A DNA stretch of 22,268 nt from JAFDZW01 sp038229915 (GCA_038229915.1 JBBRNY010000036.1:1-22268); one strand, 5' to 3'; counted from the first letter of the stretch, positions 1 through 8,645 are shown. Numbers and translations are program-made. The notes: generated by a model from the letters alone, not told the origin.

Positions 1-1980
1 ATCCCTGCGCAAATAGCGGATGAGTCGGTTCAGAGTCACGATACCGTGGTGATCTTCTCCTATTATCGAGATCATGGTTACCTCGAAGCCAAAGTAAATT
101 ATACGATCAGAGAGTCGCCGGAAAGCGTCGAGCGCTGGCAAAAAGTGTATGATGAGAATAGATTACTACCGTCAACCGCACGCAAAACATACCCCACGAT
201 TTCCGATACGATCGTTTTTTCTGTTGTCGAAGGTGCGCCTTACTCCGTTGATTTTTTTACCTTCGAAGGAATTGAATCACTCCCGAAAGATCTTCTTGAT
301 CAGGTAACCAATAATATTAGCATCAAAAGAGGGAGTCGCTATACCAGACAACAATTTGCTGAAGAGATCGCGCGAGTCCGCCACATTCTCGAAGAAAATG
401 GGTATCCGTTTTTTCGAACCGACCATGAGCCGGTCGTAAAAATGGATACAGTACGAAAGCAAGTGCGAATCAATGCTGCATTCAAAACAGGACCAAGAAT
501 TAAGAACGGAGCTGCTCATATTTTTTATGATACAGCCTATGTATCTCGCGGGTTTGTGCGTCGCACGGTAGTCTTGCGCCAGATCAGTCTTGACTCGGGG
601 CAGTGGTTCAAGGTCTCAGATGTTCAAAACTCTGAACGGGAGCTTGCACAGTTAGGAATCTTTGAGCTATGGAGGGTTGAACTTGATACCTCGGCATACA
701 AAGATAATATCGATGGGATAAAAGACGGCACCGAACTTCCGGTCACGATCTTTCTGAGAATGCGATCGACCTCAGATATTACACCAGGTATATTTATGGG
801 TGTCGGCAATTCTTCATCAGGGCTCAACTTTGGAGTAAGCTTATCCTATAGCAATCGTAATCTGTTTGATGGTGGAGAAAATTTTACTACACAAGGATCA
901 TATCAATTCTTCCCGTCCACTCAGAGACGTTATAGTATTGGTGGGCAATTAACATTTCCGTATGTTGGGGTACGGAATGTTCCACTTATCTTATCGACGA
1001 ATTATAGCTATTCGAGAATTGACCCAACAATACCAAGTGCCTACCTCGAAAAGATCATTGACGCGAAAGCCGGATCATATATTAAGCTTTCGAAAAGTGT
1101 TATTCATAGACTTTCTCTCTCGCCGGAAGGAACATTGGAGTATGTCGAGCGAATATATTACGACACCACCAAACATATTAACGATCTTCTCTCGAAAACT
1201 CCTCAATTCAATGTCCTTGGTAGTATCACATTGCTTTGGGATTGGACGAATGACTATTTGAATCCGAGCACCGGGTCGGTATTCTCTTATTCACCGCAAG
1301 TGACGATGCCGTTCATTTCAAAAATATTTTCGACAAAATTACCGAGTGCTTCGTATTGGAAAAACACGCTGCAATTCAAAACGTTTGTTGACCCGAGCCA
1401 AAGGGGTGTCAGTATTTTTGCATTCAGAATTTATGGTGGCTTGATCTCACTGAACGATCCGGGTGACTCGCTCCGAGATATTTCGATCGAGCGGCGATTT
1501 ACCGGTGGTGGTTCGAATTCGCTCCGCGCATGGCCCGCACAAAATTTGTTAGTTTCGAATGATACGGCGCTCAACCGCCCGAACCTTGGTGGATATAAAA
1601 CCATTGAGGGAAATATCGAGTGGCGTTATGCCCCATTCCAGTATGCTCTCGCGATCGGCTCTCTAGAGCAGTTCTTGAGTGATGTTCGACTTGCTGTGTT
1701 CCTTGATGTGGGTAATGTATGGGACAGGGGAGTATCACCAACATTAAAGACTACTGCCGCGGCACTTGGGTTTGGCATTCACTATAATACGCTCTTTGGT
1801 GCTCTGCGATTTGATTTTGGTTTCAAATTATATGATCCGTATCCCGCGCTCAAAGGCGACAATATTGTCTCTATTCCTACCGATGGCGCAAGCGGAGTCT
1901 GGTTGTTTAAGAGAAATCTCCATTGGAGAGAATTTGGCGATGTCTTTCGTTTCTCGTTTGCTTTAGGCCAATCTTTTTAA
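1..1980 (+). CDS. BamA/TamA-family outer-membrane assembly protein, 5'-truncated by window edge
   Basis: The reading frame is open from base 1 (659 residues to the TAA at 1978), so the gene starts outside the window. The visible N-terminal ~250 residues look like POTRA domains: a GYLEAKV segment at residues 26-32, an EENGYPFFR segment, and a last repeat with GQWF followed by a LGIF turn. From about residue 260 the protein becomes an Omp85-type beta-barrel with alternating aromatic and Gly-rich strands. Residues 503-511 (GGSNSLRAW) match the loop-6 VRGF/LRGW region of the family, and the protein ends in an aromatic residue (GQSF), as barrel proteins do. Family members insert or translocate proteins at the outer membrane. 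Whether this is the essential BamA or a TamA-like paralogue cannot be decided without the missing N-terminus; the low POTRA count visible here and the solitary position favour a TamA/BamA-like paralogue. Confidence 0.88.
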   Translation: MPAQIADESVQSHDTVVIFSYYRDHGYLEAKVNYTIRESPESVERWQKVYDENRLLPSTARKTYPTISDTIVFSVVEGAPYSVDFFTFEGIESLPKDLLDQVTNNISIKRGSRYTRQQFAEEIARVRHILEENGYPFFRTDHEPVVKMDTVRKQVRINAAFKTGPRIKNGAAHIFYDTAYVSRGFVRRTVVLRQISLDSGQWFKVSDVQNSERELAQLGIFELWRVELDTSAYKDNIDGIKDGTELPVTIFLRMRSTSDITPGIFMGVGNSSSGLNFGVSLSYSNRNLFDGGENFTTQGSYQFFPSTQRRYSIGGQLTFPYVGVRNVPLILSTNYSYSRIDPTIPSAYLEKIIDAKAGSYIKLSKSVIHRLSLSPEGTLEYVERIYYDTTKHINDLLSKTPQFNVLGSITLLWDWTNDYLNPSTGSVFSYSPQVTMPFISKIFSTKLPSASYWKNTLQFKTFVDPSQRGVSIFAFRIYGGLISLNDPGDSLRDISIERRFTGGGSNSLRAWPAQNLLVSNDTALNRPNLGGYKTIEGNIEWRYAPFQYALAIGSLEQFLSDVRLAVFLDVGNVWDRGVSPTLKTTAAALGFGIHYNTLFGALRFDFGFKLYDPYPALKGDNIVSIPTDGASGVWLFKRNLHWREFGDVFRFSFALGQSF

Positions 1981-1983
1981 TTA

Positions 1984-3726
1984 TTACTCGCGCCGGAGTA
2001 ACCACAACTCCGAGCCACCTTTATTGCCATCTGTTGAAAATGTTGCGAGCAGACTATCTCGTTTGTTCAGAATTGTCCGATGATCGATCGAACGATGAAA
2101 ACGATCGACATCCAAATTTGTTTGTAAAAATAAATAATGACCACCGACACTCCGGCACGAATCAAGAACTCGCGGAAGCATTACACTATCTTCGAGGTAT
2201 GCAAGACGGACATCATTCCTTCCGAGGACATCAAGGTAGGAAAAAACGAAACCCTGTAAAAATGTATATTGAGCATAGAGTTTATACTCATCCTCCATTG
2301 AAGTAAGATTGTCAGCGCTGCCAATACCATAGAGACTTGGTGCAGTAACGGCGAGGGTTGCGTTTTGCGGTAGCGAGCGTGCTGCCCATTGAATGGCATT
2401 GTTGGCATTGAATCTTGTAGTTCTTACATCGCGAAGTAGCTGTTCTTTCGCTCGGAGTTTGGGTAATAATATAACGAGCAAACCGCAACCTGCCACAACA
2501 CCTATTCCTATAATGCTATATCGAAGCACAGAAGATCGAGATCGTGATAGATAATCAGAAGTTTGTGAGAGAACGATGCTCGCGCCGCTTGCTCCGAGTA
2601 TTGATAGTAAAAAAGAGAGTTCGGCAAGTTGTGTCTTGACAAGCATCACCGTGATCAACAATACAGCCGCATTTACCGAGGCAATCACGCCGAACAGAGA
2701 AAGCGCCGATAATCTTTTGTTGCGATTGTCTCCAATGAATGGTAAGACAATAAACACGGATAAAAATAAAACGATGAGTAATGGTTTGTAGACTGCCCAT
2801 ACGATGCCCGTTAGAATGACAAAAAGAATTATTTTTATCTTACTACTTTGAAAAGTCGATGATGAGATAATTAGACCGATGCAAGATATAAACAGATACA
2901 ATGCGAGTGGGATACTGGTTAATACTTCGGTGTAATATCGAATCCTATCGGCAACAAAAAATTGGAGTTGGTCTGAAGAAATAGAACCTAAATTGAAAAA
3001 ACGATTTTGTTTTGCTTGCGAGATAAAAAATAGTTGGAGCGAGACTGCAAGAAAACAGAGATAACAGCCGATCCAGATCGCTTTGATCGAGGAAGAATAT
3101 AATTTCCATTTCGGAAAAAATTCTTTTCGTTTGAGGATGATCGTCCCAATAAAAATCCCGTGTATCAATAGAAGGGAAGGCTCCTTGGTCATCGCAGCAA
3201 GGATGCCCACGATCGTTGCGATGATCCAAAATGTTGTACGATGTTCAAAGAGTGCGCGAAGACCGAAGTACCATGCCATCGAACAAAACATCATCTCCAG
3301 CGCGAACGTAATATCGGCATACCAAAACAATATATTTAGGATCGGCAAGAAGGCAAGCCAATACCATATTGACGAAATATAGAGTGCCGAAGTTTGTCGG
3401 CTGATATATCGAGCCGTTAATCCTGTAAAACCTATCGCTGTTAAAAATGAACCGGCTAAGACGAAATGCCAGATCCAATAGTGCTCAGCGCCGGCATAAT
3501 GTGTGAGCATCCAAAACGTGATAGAGATCGCGGGGCGGACGCTCATAAAAATTTCGCCACGCTGGATATGGAATGCATCCCAGATCGAATGATGCTGTGC
3601 CCATTGCATATAGAGCACGTCATCAAGTCGAAATGGCATTTGGTAACGGGTGATGATCGTAACGAGCGCAAAAAGACCCAGCACGATAAGTGTGCCGTCG
3701 AGTATTTTTTGCGTACGATTACTCAT
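1984..3726 (-). CDS. Polytopic membrane protein, GT-C glycosyltransferase-like
   Basis: This is a 580-residue protein with roughly ten or more hydrophobic helices in the N-terminal ~430 residues and a soluble C-terminal ~150 residues. After the first helix there is a RLDD motif (residues 33-36), followed by a SVRPA segment in the next loop. Acidic residues in the first extracytoplasmic loop are typical of GT-C fold transferases that use lipid-linked sugars, but no specific family is recognised and no substrate can be given. The ATG at 3726 is preferred; a TTG at 3729 directly precedes it. It follows the DUF2231-like gene by 6 bases, so the two are probably cotranscribed. The 3' end converges on the BamA-family gene with only 3 bases between stop codons. 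Alternative: a membrane protein of unknown function. Confidence 0.72.
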   Translation of the reverse strand: MSNRTQKILDGTLIVLGLFALVTIITRYQMPFRLDDVLYMQWAQHHSIWDAFHIQRGEIFMSVRPAISITFWMLTHYAGAEHYWIWHFVLAGSFLTAIGFTGLTARYISRQTSALYISSIWYWLAFLPILNILFWYADITFALEMMFCSMAWYFGLRALFEHRTTFWIIATIVGILAAMTKEPSLLLIHGIFIGTIILKRKEFFPKWKLYSSSIKAIWIGCYLCFLAVSLQLFFISQAKQNRFFNLGSISSDQLQFFVADRIRYYTEVLTSIPLALYLFISCIGLIISSSTFQSSKIKIILFVILTGIVWAVYKPLLIVLFLSVFIVLPFIGDNRNKRLSALSLFGVIASVNAAVLLITVMLVKTQLAELSFLLSILGASGASIVLSQTSDYLSRSRSSVLRYSIIGIGVVAGCGLLVILLPKLRAKEQLLRDVRTTRFNANNAIQWAARSLPQNATLAVTAPSLYGIGSADNLTSMEDEYKLYAQYTFLQGFVFSYLDVLGRNDVRLAYLEDSVMLPRVLDSCRSVGGHYLFLQTNLDVDRFHRSIDHRTILNKRDSLLATFSTDGNKGGSELWLLRRE

Positions 3727-3732
3727 CAACTG

Positions 3733-4260
3733 TTACTGACGGAACTCCGAGGTATCAACTTTGATCGCCGGTGAATTAGCCGGTGGCGGCATGGTAGGCA
3801 GTTGATTCATCTTTTCTACCGGTACGACACCAACACCATAGGTACGCACTAAACGGGTACCAAGCAGAAGCGTAACGAATGTCAAGATCAAGGCGATAGA
3901 TTGCAAAGTGAGATAGGCGCCACGCAAACCCGCACCGCTATCAGTCGATGAAAGTTTTTTCGCAAACGACATTCTGAACACAAGAAGCACCAATAGTAAT
4001 ATCGTCCAAAGGATCGAGATAGTTTTATGAAACATCGCCAGTGTTGCGGCTTCGGGTGCGGCTGTAGTCGAAGTTTCTGCGGCAAAGCCTGTCAGCAGAG
4101 AGATCAATGCAAACAGGAAACCGAGTCGGACGCTATTCCAACCGTAGCTCATTGCGCTTTCGTTGTGTCGTCTTCTCCCGATCATCTCGAAGATGATGCC
4201 GAGCATTACTAATGCGATAGTAAAGTAGTTTGCAATAGTGTGAATTTCGCCGATAGCCAT
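3733..4260 (-). CDS. DUF2231-like four-helix membrane protein
   Basis: This 175-residue protein has four predicted membrane helices (about residues 11-27, 45-61, 81-97 and 117-134). A His lies before helix 1 (H7) and another at the start of helix 3 (H78, in FHKT). The segment GTRLVRTYGVGV after helix 4 resembles the GG-LV-x-x-GVGV end of DUF2231 membrane proteins, in which conserved His residues have suggested haem or metal binding. The C-terminal ~30 residues are Pro-rich and soluble. The ATG at 4260 heads an operon with the following GT-C-like gene. It is transcribed divergently from the EamA transporter across a 127-bp gap (4261-4387) that should hold both promoters. The function is unknown. 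Confidence 0.7.
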   Translation of the reverse strand: MAIGEIHTIANYFTIALVMLGIIFEMIGRRRHNESAMSYGWNSVRLGFLFALISLLTGFAAETSTTAAPEAATLAMFHKTISILWTILLLVLLVFRMSFAKKLSSTDSGAGLRGAYLTLQSIALILTFVTLLLGTRLVRTYGVGVVPVEKMNQLPTMPPPANSPAIKVDTSEFRQ

Positions 4261-4387
4261 AATGGTAGTAAATTATTCTACAAATTTAAGCAGGTTTTTC
4301 CTCAGTGTGTGAAGAACGAACATTACCGATGGATTGTATATTAGGTCGTTCAAATCGAATAAGACAACACGAGTAAAGAATTTTTGA

Positions 4388-5269
4388 ATGCAGAAGATAT
4401 CACGGATCAAGTTTTTTGCCCTTTATACGATCATTTGCTTGATCTGGGGTTCGACGTGGTTGGTTATTCATCTTGGCAATGCGGCGGCGCTTCCGCCATT
4501 TTCTGCGGCGAGTCTTAGGTTTGTGATTGCGGCATTCTTATTGTGGGTCTATATTTTCTGGCAAAAGACCGCGTTGCCTGCTACAGGTTCTAAATGGACA
4601 TCAGCAATTATCGTTGGCTTGCTTAGTAATGGTTTGTCATTCGGCATTGTCTATTTTACTTCTGCCTATGTGCCCTCTGGCTTAGCCTCGGTGGTCTTCG
4701 GAACAATGCCACTCTGGACAGCGGTCTTCGCGCACTATGGGTTACCAACCGAACGTCTATCCCGAACAAAGATCTATGGTATTGGTCTCGGTATCGTTGG
4801 TATTGTGATCATTTTCTTGCCACAATTTGCATTGATCAACAGTGAAACGGCATGGGCATTGCCGGTATTATTATTTGCGCCGATCGTCAGCGGGCTGAGC
4901 GCAGTGATCACAAAAAAATCTACTCAGGAAATTCCGGCTGTTACCCTCAATGCGATCACGACATCGGTCGGAGCGATTACGCTCGGACTGATGGCGCTCT
5001 TGACAGAAAATGTTTTTGATATACAGCTTTCAATCGGGCAGCTTGCACCGACGGTTTATCTAGCGATCTTCGGGACGATCGTTACTTTTGGTATCTATTT
5101 CAAACTCATCAAGACCACCTCAGCTGTGACAATGAGCTACGTCTCGATCATTACTCCGGCAATCGCTGTGCTGCTCGGGTGGGTGATCCTTGGCGAGCAG
5201 CTCGATGGCTATGAAGTTGTGGGTACGCTCTTTGTGCTGGGCGGTGTTGCGATCTCACTGAGGATGTAA
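4388..5269 (+). CDS. EamA-family (drug/metabolite superfamily) transporter
   Basis: This 293-residue inner-membrane protein has about ten hydrophobic helices arranged as two EamA repeats (roughly residues 10-140 and 155-292). The first helix carries the usual WGSTW motif (residues 20-24), the first repeat has the PFSAASLRF segment that follows helix 1, and the protein ends with the typical G-E-Q-L-x-G-Y-E-x-x-G region. Members export amino acids, nucleotide precursors or other small metabolites by proton antiport; the substrate cannot be predicted. The TAA ends at 5269 and the stop of the convergent peptidase gene begins at 5270, leaving no intergenic base, so there is no room for a dedicated terminator between them. 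Confidence 0.9.
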   Translation: MQKISRIKFFALYTIICLIWGSTWLVIHLGNAAALPPFSAASLRFVIAAFLLWVYIFWQKTALPATGSKWTSAIIVGLLSNGLSFGIVYFTSAYVPSGLASVVFGTMPLWTAVFAHYGLPTERLSRTKIYGIGLGIVGIVIIFLPQFALINSETAWALPVLLFAPIVSGLSAVITKKSTQEIPAVTLNAITTSVGAITLGLMALLTENVFDIQLSIGQLAPTVYLAIFGTIVTFGIYFKLIKTTSAVTMSYVSIITPAIAVLLGWVILGEQLDGYEVVGTLFVLGGVAISLRM

Positions 5270-6202
5270 TTAATTTGTTCGATACAGATCAGTTGCTTCG
5301 ACCAGACCAGAAGTGATCTCTTCTTCGAATTGCGAGTGCCCTGATGTTGGACAAGCAATAAGTCTGGCGTTCGGAAGCACTTTCTGTAATTCAAACGCAT
5401 TGCGCATTGCGCAGATCACATCATAGCGGCCGTGAACGATCGTTGTTGGAATGTGCGCGATCTTCGGCGCGTTGAAAAGAAGTTGTCCTTCTTCGAGAAA
5501 ACAGCGATGCTTTATGAAATGACATTCGATTCGTGCAAAGTTTAATGCAAACTGGTCTTCGTTTGGTGTTTCTGTCGTGACGAGTTTAATGATCGACCAT
5601 TCCCAGTTCGACCACTTATGTGCAGCAGCAAGTTCGCGCTTGTGATCGCCACAAGTAAGCTCTCGGTAATATGCGGTGACCCAATCTTCGCCGTCTTGAC
5701 GAGTAACACCTGAGCAAAAAATTGCCCATTGTTCAGGGAAAAGCTCGCTGGCGCCATAGCTATAGAGCCAATCGTTATCAATATTGCGTGAAAGAAAAAT
5801 GCCGCGCAAAATGAGGTGCGTTGTTTGCTCGGGATATTTTTCAGAGTAGCTGAGCGCAAGCGTCGAACCCCATGAACCGCCGAAGACGAGCCATTTATCT
5901 ATATCAAGATGTTTGCGAAGTTTTTCGATATCTTCGACAATATCCCACGTCGTATTTTCTTCAAGCACCGCAAGAGGGAAGCTTCTGCCGCAAGCACGTT
6001 GATCAAAAAGAATGATACGATATTTTTCAGGGTCAAAAAAGCGGCGCATATCGGCCGAGCATCCCGCGCCTGGTCCGCCATGCAGCACGACAGCAGGCTG
6101 ACCTTTTGGGTTGCCGACTTCTTCGTAATAAAGTGTGTGCAGTTCAGAGACGTTCAGAAATCCGGTTGCGTATGGTTCGATGGCTGGGTAGAGTTGCGGC
6201 AT
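5270..6202 (-). CDS. pip: Proline iminopeptidase (alpha/beta hydrolase, S33)
   Basis: The 310-residue protein matches the S33 prolyl aminopeptidase family, cytosolic enzymes that remove N-terminal proline from peptides. Visible motifs are the oxyanion-hole HGGPGAG (41-47), the family-typical DQRACGRS (67-74), the nucleophile elbow GGSWGS with Ser110, and the acid and base of the triad in GRYD (Asp261) and SGHS (His289). Length agrees with the family (about 310-320). The ATG at 6202 (MPQLYPAIEPY) is chosen because family members begin there. An in-frame start at 6262 would add 20 hydrophobic, family-unlike residues. No clear Shine-Dalgarno precedes the chosen start. Confidence 0.93.
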   Translation of the reverse strand: MPQLYPAIEPYATGFLNVSELHTLYYEEVGNPKGQPAVVLHGGPGAGCSADMRRFFDPEKYRIILFDQRACGRSFPLAVLEENTTWDIVEDIEKLRKHLDIDKWLVFGGSWGSTLALSYSEKYPEQTTHLILRGIFLSRNIDNDWLYSYGASELFPEQWAIFCSGVTRQDGEDWVTAYYRELTCGDHKRELAAAHKWSNWEWSIIKLVTTETPNEDQFALNFARIECHFIKHRCFLEEGQLLFNAPKIAHIPTTIVHGRYDVICAMRNAFELQKVLPNARLIACPTSGHSQFEEEITSGLVEATDLYRTN

Positions 6203-6268
6203 TATGCTTGTATAATAAAAAAGTGTTGTATAAAAAAGAAAATTCGGCAAGCAAGGTTCCAATCATTA

Positions 6269-6796
6269 TTTTACGAACTACTCACCCCTGTCATCCTGAG
6301 CCCGGCGAAGGATCTGAACTCTCGGTTTTTACTAAACCTGAAGTTGTTGCTAAACCTGAAGTTGTTGCTAACTTGCAACATTAGATTCTTTGGTCGCTGA
6401 AATGACATCGCAACGACAAACATTGGTTTGCTCCCTCAGAATGACAACTTTCAAAATTTTACGAACTCCTCACCCTTGTCATCCTGAGCCCGGCGAAGGA
6501 TCTGAACTCTCGGTTTTTACTAAACCTGAAGTTGTGACCACCTCTCGATGTTAGATTCTTCGGTCGCGGCGAGGACATCGTAACGACAAGCATTTGTTTG
6601 CTCCCTCAGAATGACAACTTTCAAAATTTTACGAACTCCTCACCCTTGTCATCCTGAGCCCGGCGAAGGATCTGAACTCTCGGTTTTTGCTCAACTTGAA
6701 ATTGTTACCACCTCTCGATGTTAGATTCTTCGGTCGCGGCGAGGGCATCGCAACGACAACCATTGGTTCGCTCCCTCAGAATGACATGTTTCAGAA
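6269..6796. repeat. Three tandem copies of a ~170-190 bp palindromic dispersed repeat (cluster 1)
   Basis: Units begin at 6269 (188 bp), 6457 (170 bp) and 6627 (~170 bp), each starting with TTTTACGAACT. Every unit has terminal inverted motifs TGTCATCCTGAG (6289, 6477, 6647) and CTCAGAATGACA (6435, 6605, 6775). Inside these lie GGCGAAGGATCT on the left and AGATTCTT-GGTCGC on the right, so a unit is two diverged copies of one motif in inverted orientation. Units 2 and 3 are nearly identical; unit 1 is longer because of an 18-bp duplication. No convincing protein is encoded. Similar TGTCATCCTGAG elements occur dispersed in many environmental bacterial genomes; their mobility and function are not known to me. 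Confidence 0.9.
6332..6367 (+). repeat. 18-bp perfect tandem duplication inside repeat unit 1
   Basis: CTAAACCTGAAGTTGTTG occurs at 6332-6349 and again at 6350-6367. It accounts for the 18-bp length difference between unit 1 and units 2 and 3, and looks like a recent slippage event. Confidence 0.9.
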
Positions 6797-6808
6797 TTGG
6801 CTTATACT
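6781..6808 (+). promoter_or_regulatory. Possible promoter for tmRNA
   Basis: ATGACA (6781-6786) and TATACT (6803-6808) are separated by 16 bases and resemble a sigma-70 -35/-10 pair. Transcription would start near 6815, leaving a ~60-nt leader to be removed by RNase P at 6879. The -35-like hexamer is the end of the third repeat unit, so the repeat may supply part of the promoter. This is inference only. Confidence 0.3.
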
Positions 6809-6878
6809 TTCGCCCACGAAACGTAACTTGGGATATCGTCGTTCGTAAGCCCCTCTACCGAGAGATGTTCATTGAAAT

Positions 6879-7294
6879 GGGGGTGCATTGGATTCGACGA
6901 AGGGCTGACGTAACGCGCATTGCGATCCGGGTGGGACACGCATCATCCGCAAGCAAACAGCGTGTTTAGCATACAAATGCTAACTACAACTACGCAATGG
7001 CCGCCTAAGCTCTGCGTCTTTAAGGCGCATTGATGCTGTCTCTTACTTTGTAAGAGGGGTACCCATCCGCAACGCCGCTTAGAACGAACGGGCGTTGATC
7101 ACGGGTGTCGCATGTTCGTTTCTCCTGCGAAGGGAACGCTGTTCGCCCTCGCTTGTATGCAGGAATGGCGATGATAAGATGTCGGTTGCCTTTTGCCTAT
7201 GGCGCTTATTATCTAAATAAATCAGAAGGATATGATCGTAGACGTGCCGGGACGTGCTTTTCGGACAGGGGTTCAATTCCCCTCACCTCCACCA
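6879..7294 (+). ncRNA. ssrA: tmRNA (transfer-messenger RNA)
   Basis: The 5' end GGGGGUG (6879-6885) can pair over 7 bp (one G-U) with CACCUCC (7284-7290), followed by ACCA to 7294. The 5' part continues with GGATTCGACG, a hallmark of tmRNA. The 3' end shows a T-arm with stem AGGGG/CCCCT around loop TTCAATT, preceded by GGAC. Between them is a tag reading frame ending GCA ATG GCC GCC TAA (stop 7006-7008). If resumed at the GCT at 6979 it encodes ANYNYAMAA, close to the Chlorobi-type tag ADDYSYAMAA. The mature length is about 416 nt, longer than in E. coli but reasonable with several pseudoknots. With SmpB it rescues stalled ribosomes. The exact resume codon is uncertain. Confidence 0.95.
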
Positions 7295-7304
7295 ATTTTT
7301 TATC

Positions 7305-7333
7305 AGCCACTATTATACTGGCTTTTATTATTT
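7305..7333 (+). terminator. Weak intrinsic terminator after ssrA
   Basis: AGCCA (7305-7309) and TGGCT (7319-7323) can form a 5-bp stem with a 9-nt loop, followed by a T-rich run TTTATTATTT. The stem is short, so the call is tentative, but it lies where a tmRNA terminator is expected. Confidence 0.4.
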
Positions 7334-7364
7334 GAGGCATAATTTCGTCCCTACCGCATTTTTA

Positions 7365-7390
7365 GTAACGAAACTCAAGTATAATTGTCT
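7365..7390 (+). promoter_or_regulatory. ECF-type promoter-like motif GTAAC-N17-GTCT
   Basis: GTAAC (7365-7369) is followed after 17 bases by GTCT (7387-7390), just upstream of the ATG at 7395. The same layout precedes the ECF sigma gene (14750-14775). AAC in the -35 region and GTC-type -10 elements are common in ECF-dependent promoters. A transcript from here would be leaderless or nearly so. Low confidence. Confidence 0.25.
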
Positions 7391-7394
7391 ATAG

Positions 7395-8645
7395 ATGGGT
7401 ATGAAAAGATTTATCTTTATCTTCTCGATTTTATTCGCCTGTACGTCTGCCGCTCAACCGCCACGCACAGACTATATGTCTGTTAATGAATTCAAAAGTG
7501 AGCTTCATATTTTTGGTGATTTTGGTACTGCCAAAGGCGCTGTTTGGGTTGATAGTGTTGCTCTTCAAATTGTGAGTTGGTCTGATTCTGTCATAGTAGG
7601 ATCACTGCCAGTTTCTGGAAAAGGCTCTGCGGGTTTGGTCGAGGTTGCAGGGCGAAGCTATCGTGGAAAAGGGAGGATGCTAACTTCGTTAAAGCCATAC
7701 GTTTATTCAGAAAAAGATCAGCTTCAGCCTTATTTCCCAACTCAATTTATCCATGAGAGTAAATCTTATTGGCATTTCCGAGTTGATTTGGAGAGTAGGC
7801 TAATTAATAAAACAATCCTTGTTAATTTAGCGACAGCCTCAGATTCACGAGGATATACTTTTGATCAAACAGATAACGGAGTTCCCAAAATTGATTCAAC
7901 GATTATAGTTGACGACAATTTTCAACTTGATCTTCTTCGGAATATTCTTCTTACTCATTCTACCTATACTGTATCAGTTCTTGATTCTGAGTATAAGCCT
8001 ACTTATAAGTCGAATCGTAACCAGCAGGCACATTCTCACCATGATATTAGTGAGCAAGGAGACTGGGGGAGTACCTTTTTGCCGAGAAACGAGTACATAG
8101 TTCTAAAGTTTATTCCAAGTCCAACACCGAGAGATACAAACTATTTTGGGAAAGAAAATGCAATGTTATCATGGACTTCTCCATCTTTACCCGTAAACTA
8201 TCAAGTTCAGATATCAGCAGATTCTACGTTCAATAGCATTTCAGTTGATTCAATTCTGAGCGTGAATAAGTTAATAACTTTCATCTCTACTCCTGGTTTC
8301 TGGCGAGTCAGAGTTATTAATGAAGCAGCTACAGGTTCGTGGTCAGCAGTTGCTCATTTTTCCTATGCTGAAACAAATTCTGTCGAAGTCGATTTATCAA
8401 ATACTCAGCAGCGATCTATTGTCATTAGTCCAAACCCATGCAATAGGAATATCTCTTTTTATTTTATTGACGGTTTCAATAAAATTGTTATTTATGATCA
8501 ACTTGGCAGGGCGGTTTCCTCAAAAACCTTGATTGGAGAAAAGAGTGCGTCTATTGATATTTCAAACCTGCCAGCAGGAGTATATTACGCTCATATAATT
8601 TCAATGGATAAAGTCGTCACAAGAAAGATTCAAATAAAAAAATAG
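7395..8645 (+). CDS. Secreted TIG/FN3-like protein with type IX secretion sorting domain
   Basis: The protein has 416 residues. An N-terminal signal peptide (positive MKRF, hydrophobic IFIFSILFACTSA, likely cleavage near residue 20) is followed by a region resembling an IPT/TIG domain (about 35-92, with LHIFGDFGTAKG and a SWSDS turn). A middle segment has no recognised fold, and a fibronectin-III-like segment follows (about 255-325, ending FWRVRVINEAATGSWS). Residues 342-416 are a clear Por/type IX sorting domain: SPNPCNRNI, IYDQLGR, LPAGVYYAHI and a basic KIQIKK end. It is therefore probably exported by the Sec pathway and T9SS to the surface or medium. The ATG at 7395 is used; the ATG at 7401 (MKRFIF) is equally plausible. 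Coding is visibly AT-richer than the flanking housekeeping genes. The gene lies between ssrA and a repeat cluster, with no partner gene. Confidence 0.88.
   Translation: MGMKRFIFIFSILFACTSAAQPPRTDYMSVNEFKSELHIFGDFGTAKGAVWVDSVALQIVSWSDSVIVGSLPVSGKGSAGLVEVAGRSYRGKGRMLTSLKPYVYSEKDQLQPYFPTQFIHESKSYWHFRVDLESRLINKTILVNLATASDSRGYTFDQTDNGVPKIDSTIIVDDNFQLDLLRNILLTHSTYTVSVLDSEYKPTYKSNRNQQAHSHHDISEQGDWGSTFLPRNEYIVLKFIPSPTPRDTNYFGKENAMLSWTSPSLPVNYQVQISADSTFNSISVDSILSVNKLITFISTPGFWRVRVINEAATGSWSAVAHFSYAETNSVEVDLSNTQQRSIVISPNPCNRNISFYFIDGFNKIVIYDQLGRAVSSKTLIGEKSASIDISNLPAGVYYAHIISMDKVVTRKIQIKK

Noticed and set aside
4261..4387. Promoters in the divergent 127-bp gap before the EamA gene
   Set aside because: Both promoters should be here, but no -35/-10 pair stands out enough to place.
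6203..6262. 20-residue N-terminal extension of proline iminopeptidase
   Set aside because: The family starts at MPQLYPAIEPY-like sequence, and the extension has no conserved features.
5909..6400. Plus-strand open frames antisense to pip and running into repeat unit 1
   Set aside because: They shadow the clearly coding pip gene on the other strand, and the rest is repeat sequence.
6269..6796. CRISPR array
   Set aside because: Units are ~170-190 bp and nearly identical throughout, with no short-repeat/unique-spacer pattern and no cas genes.
6718..7335. Several open frames across the ssrA region on both strands
   Set aside because: They overlap the tmRNA and repeat unit 3, have no family resemblance and no start-site support; the RNA gene explains the sequence.
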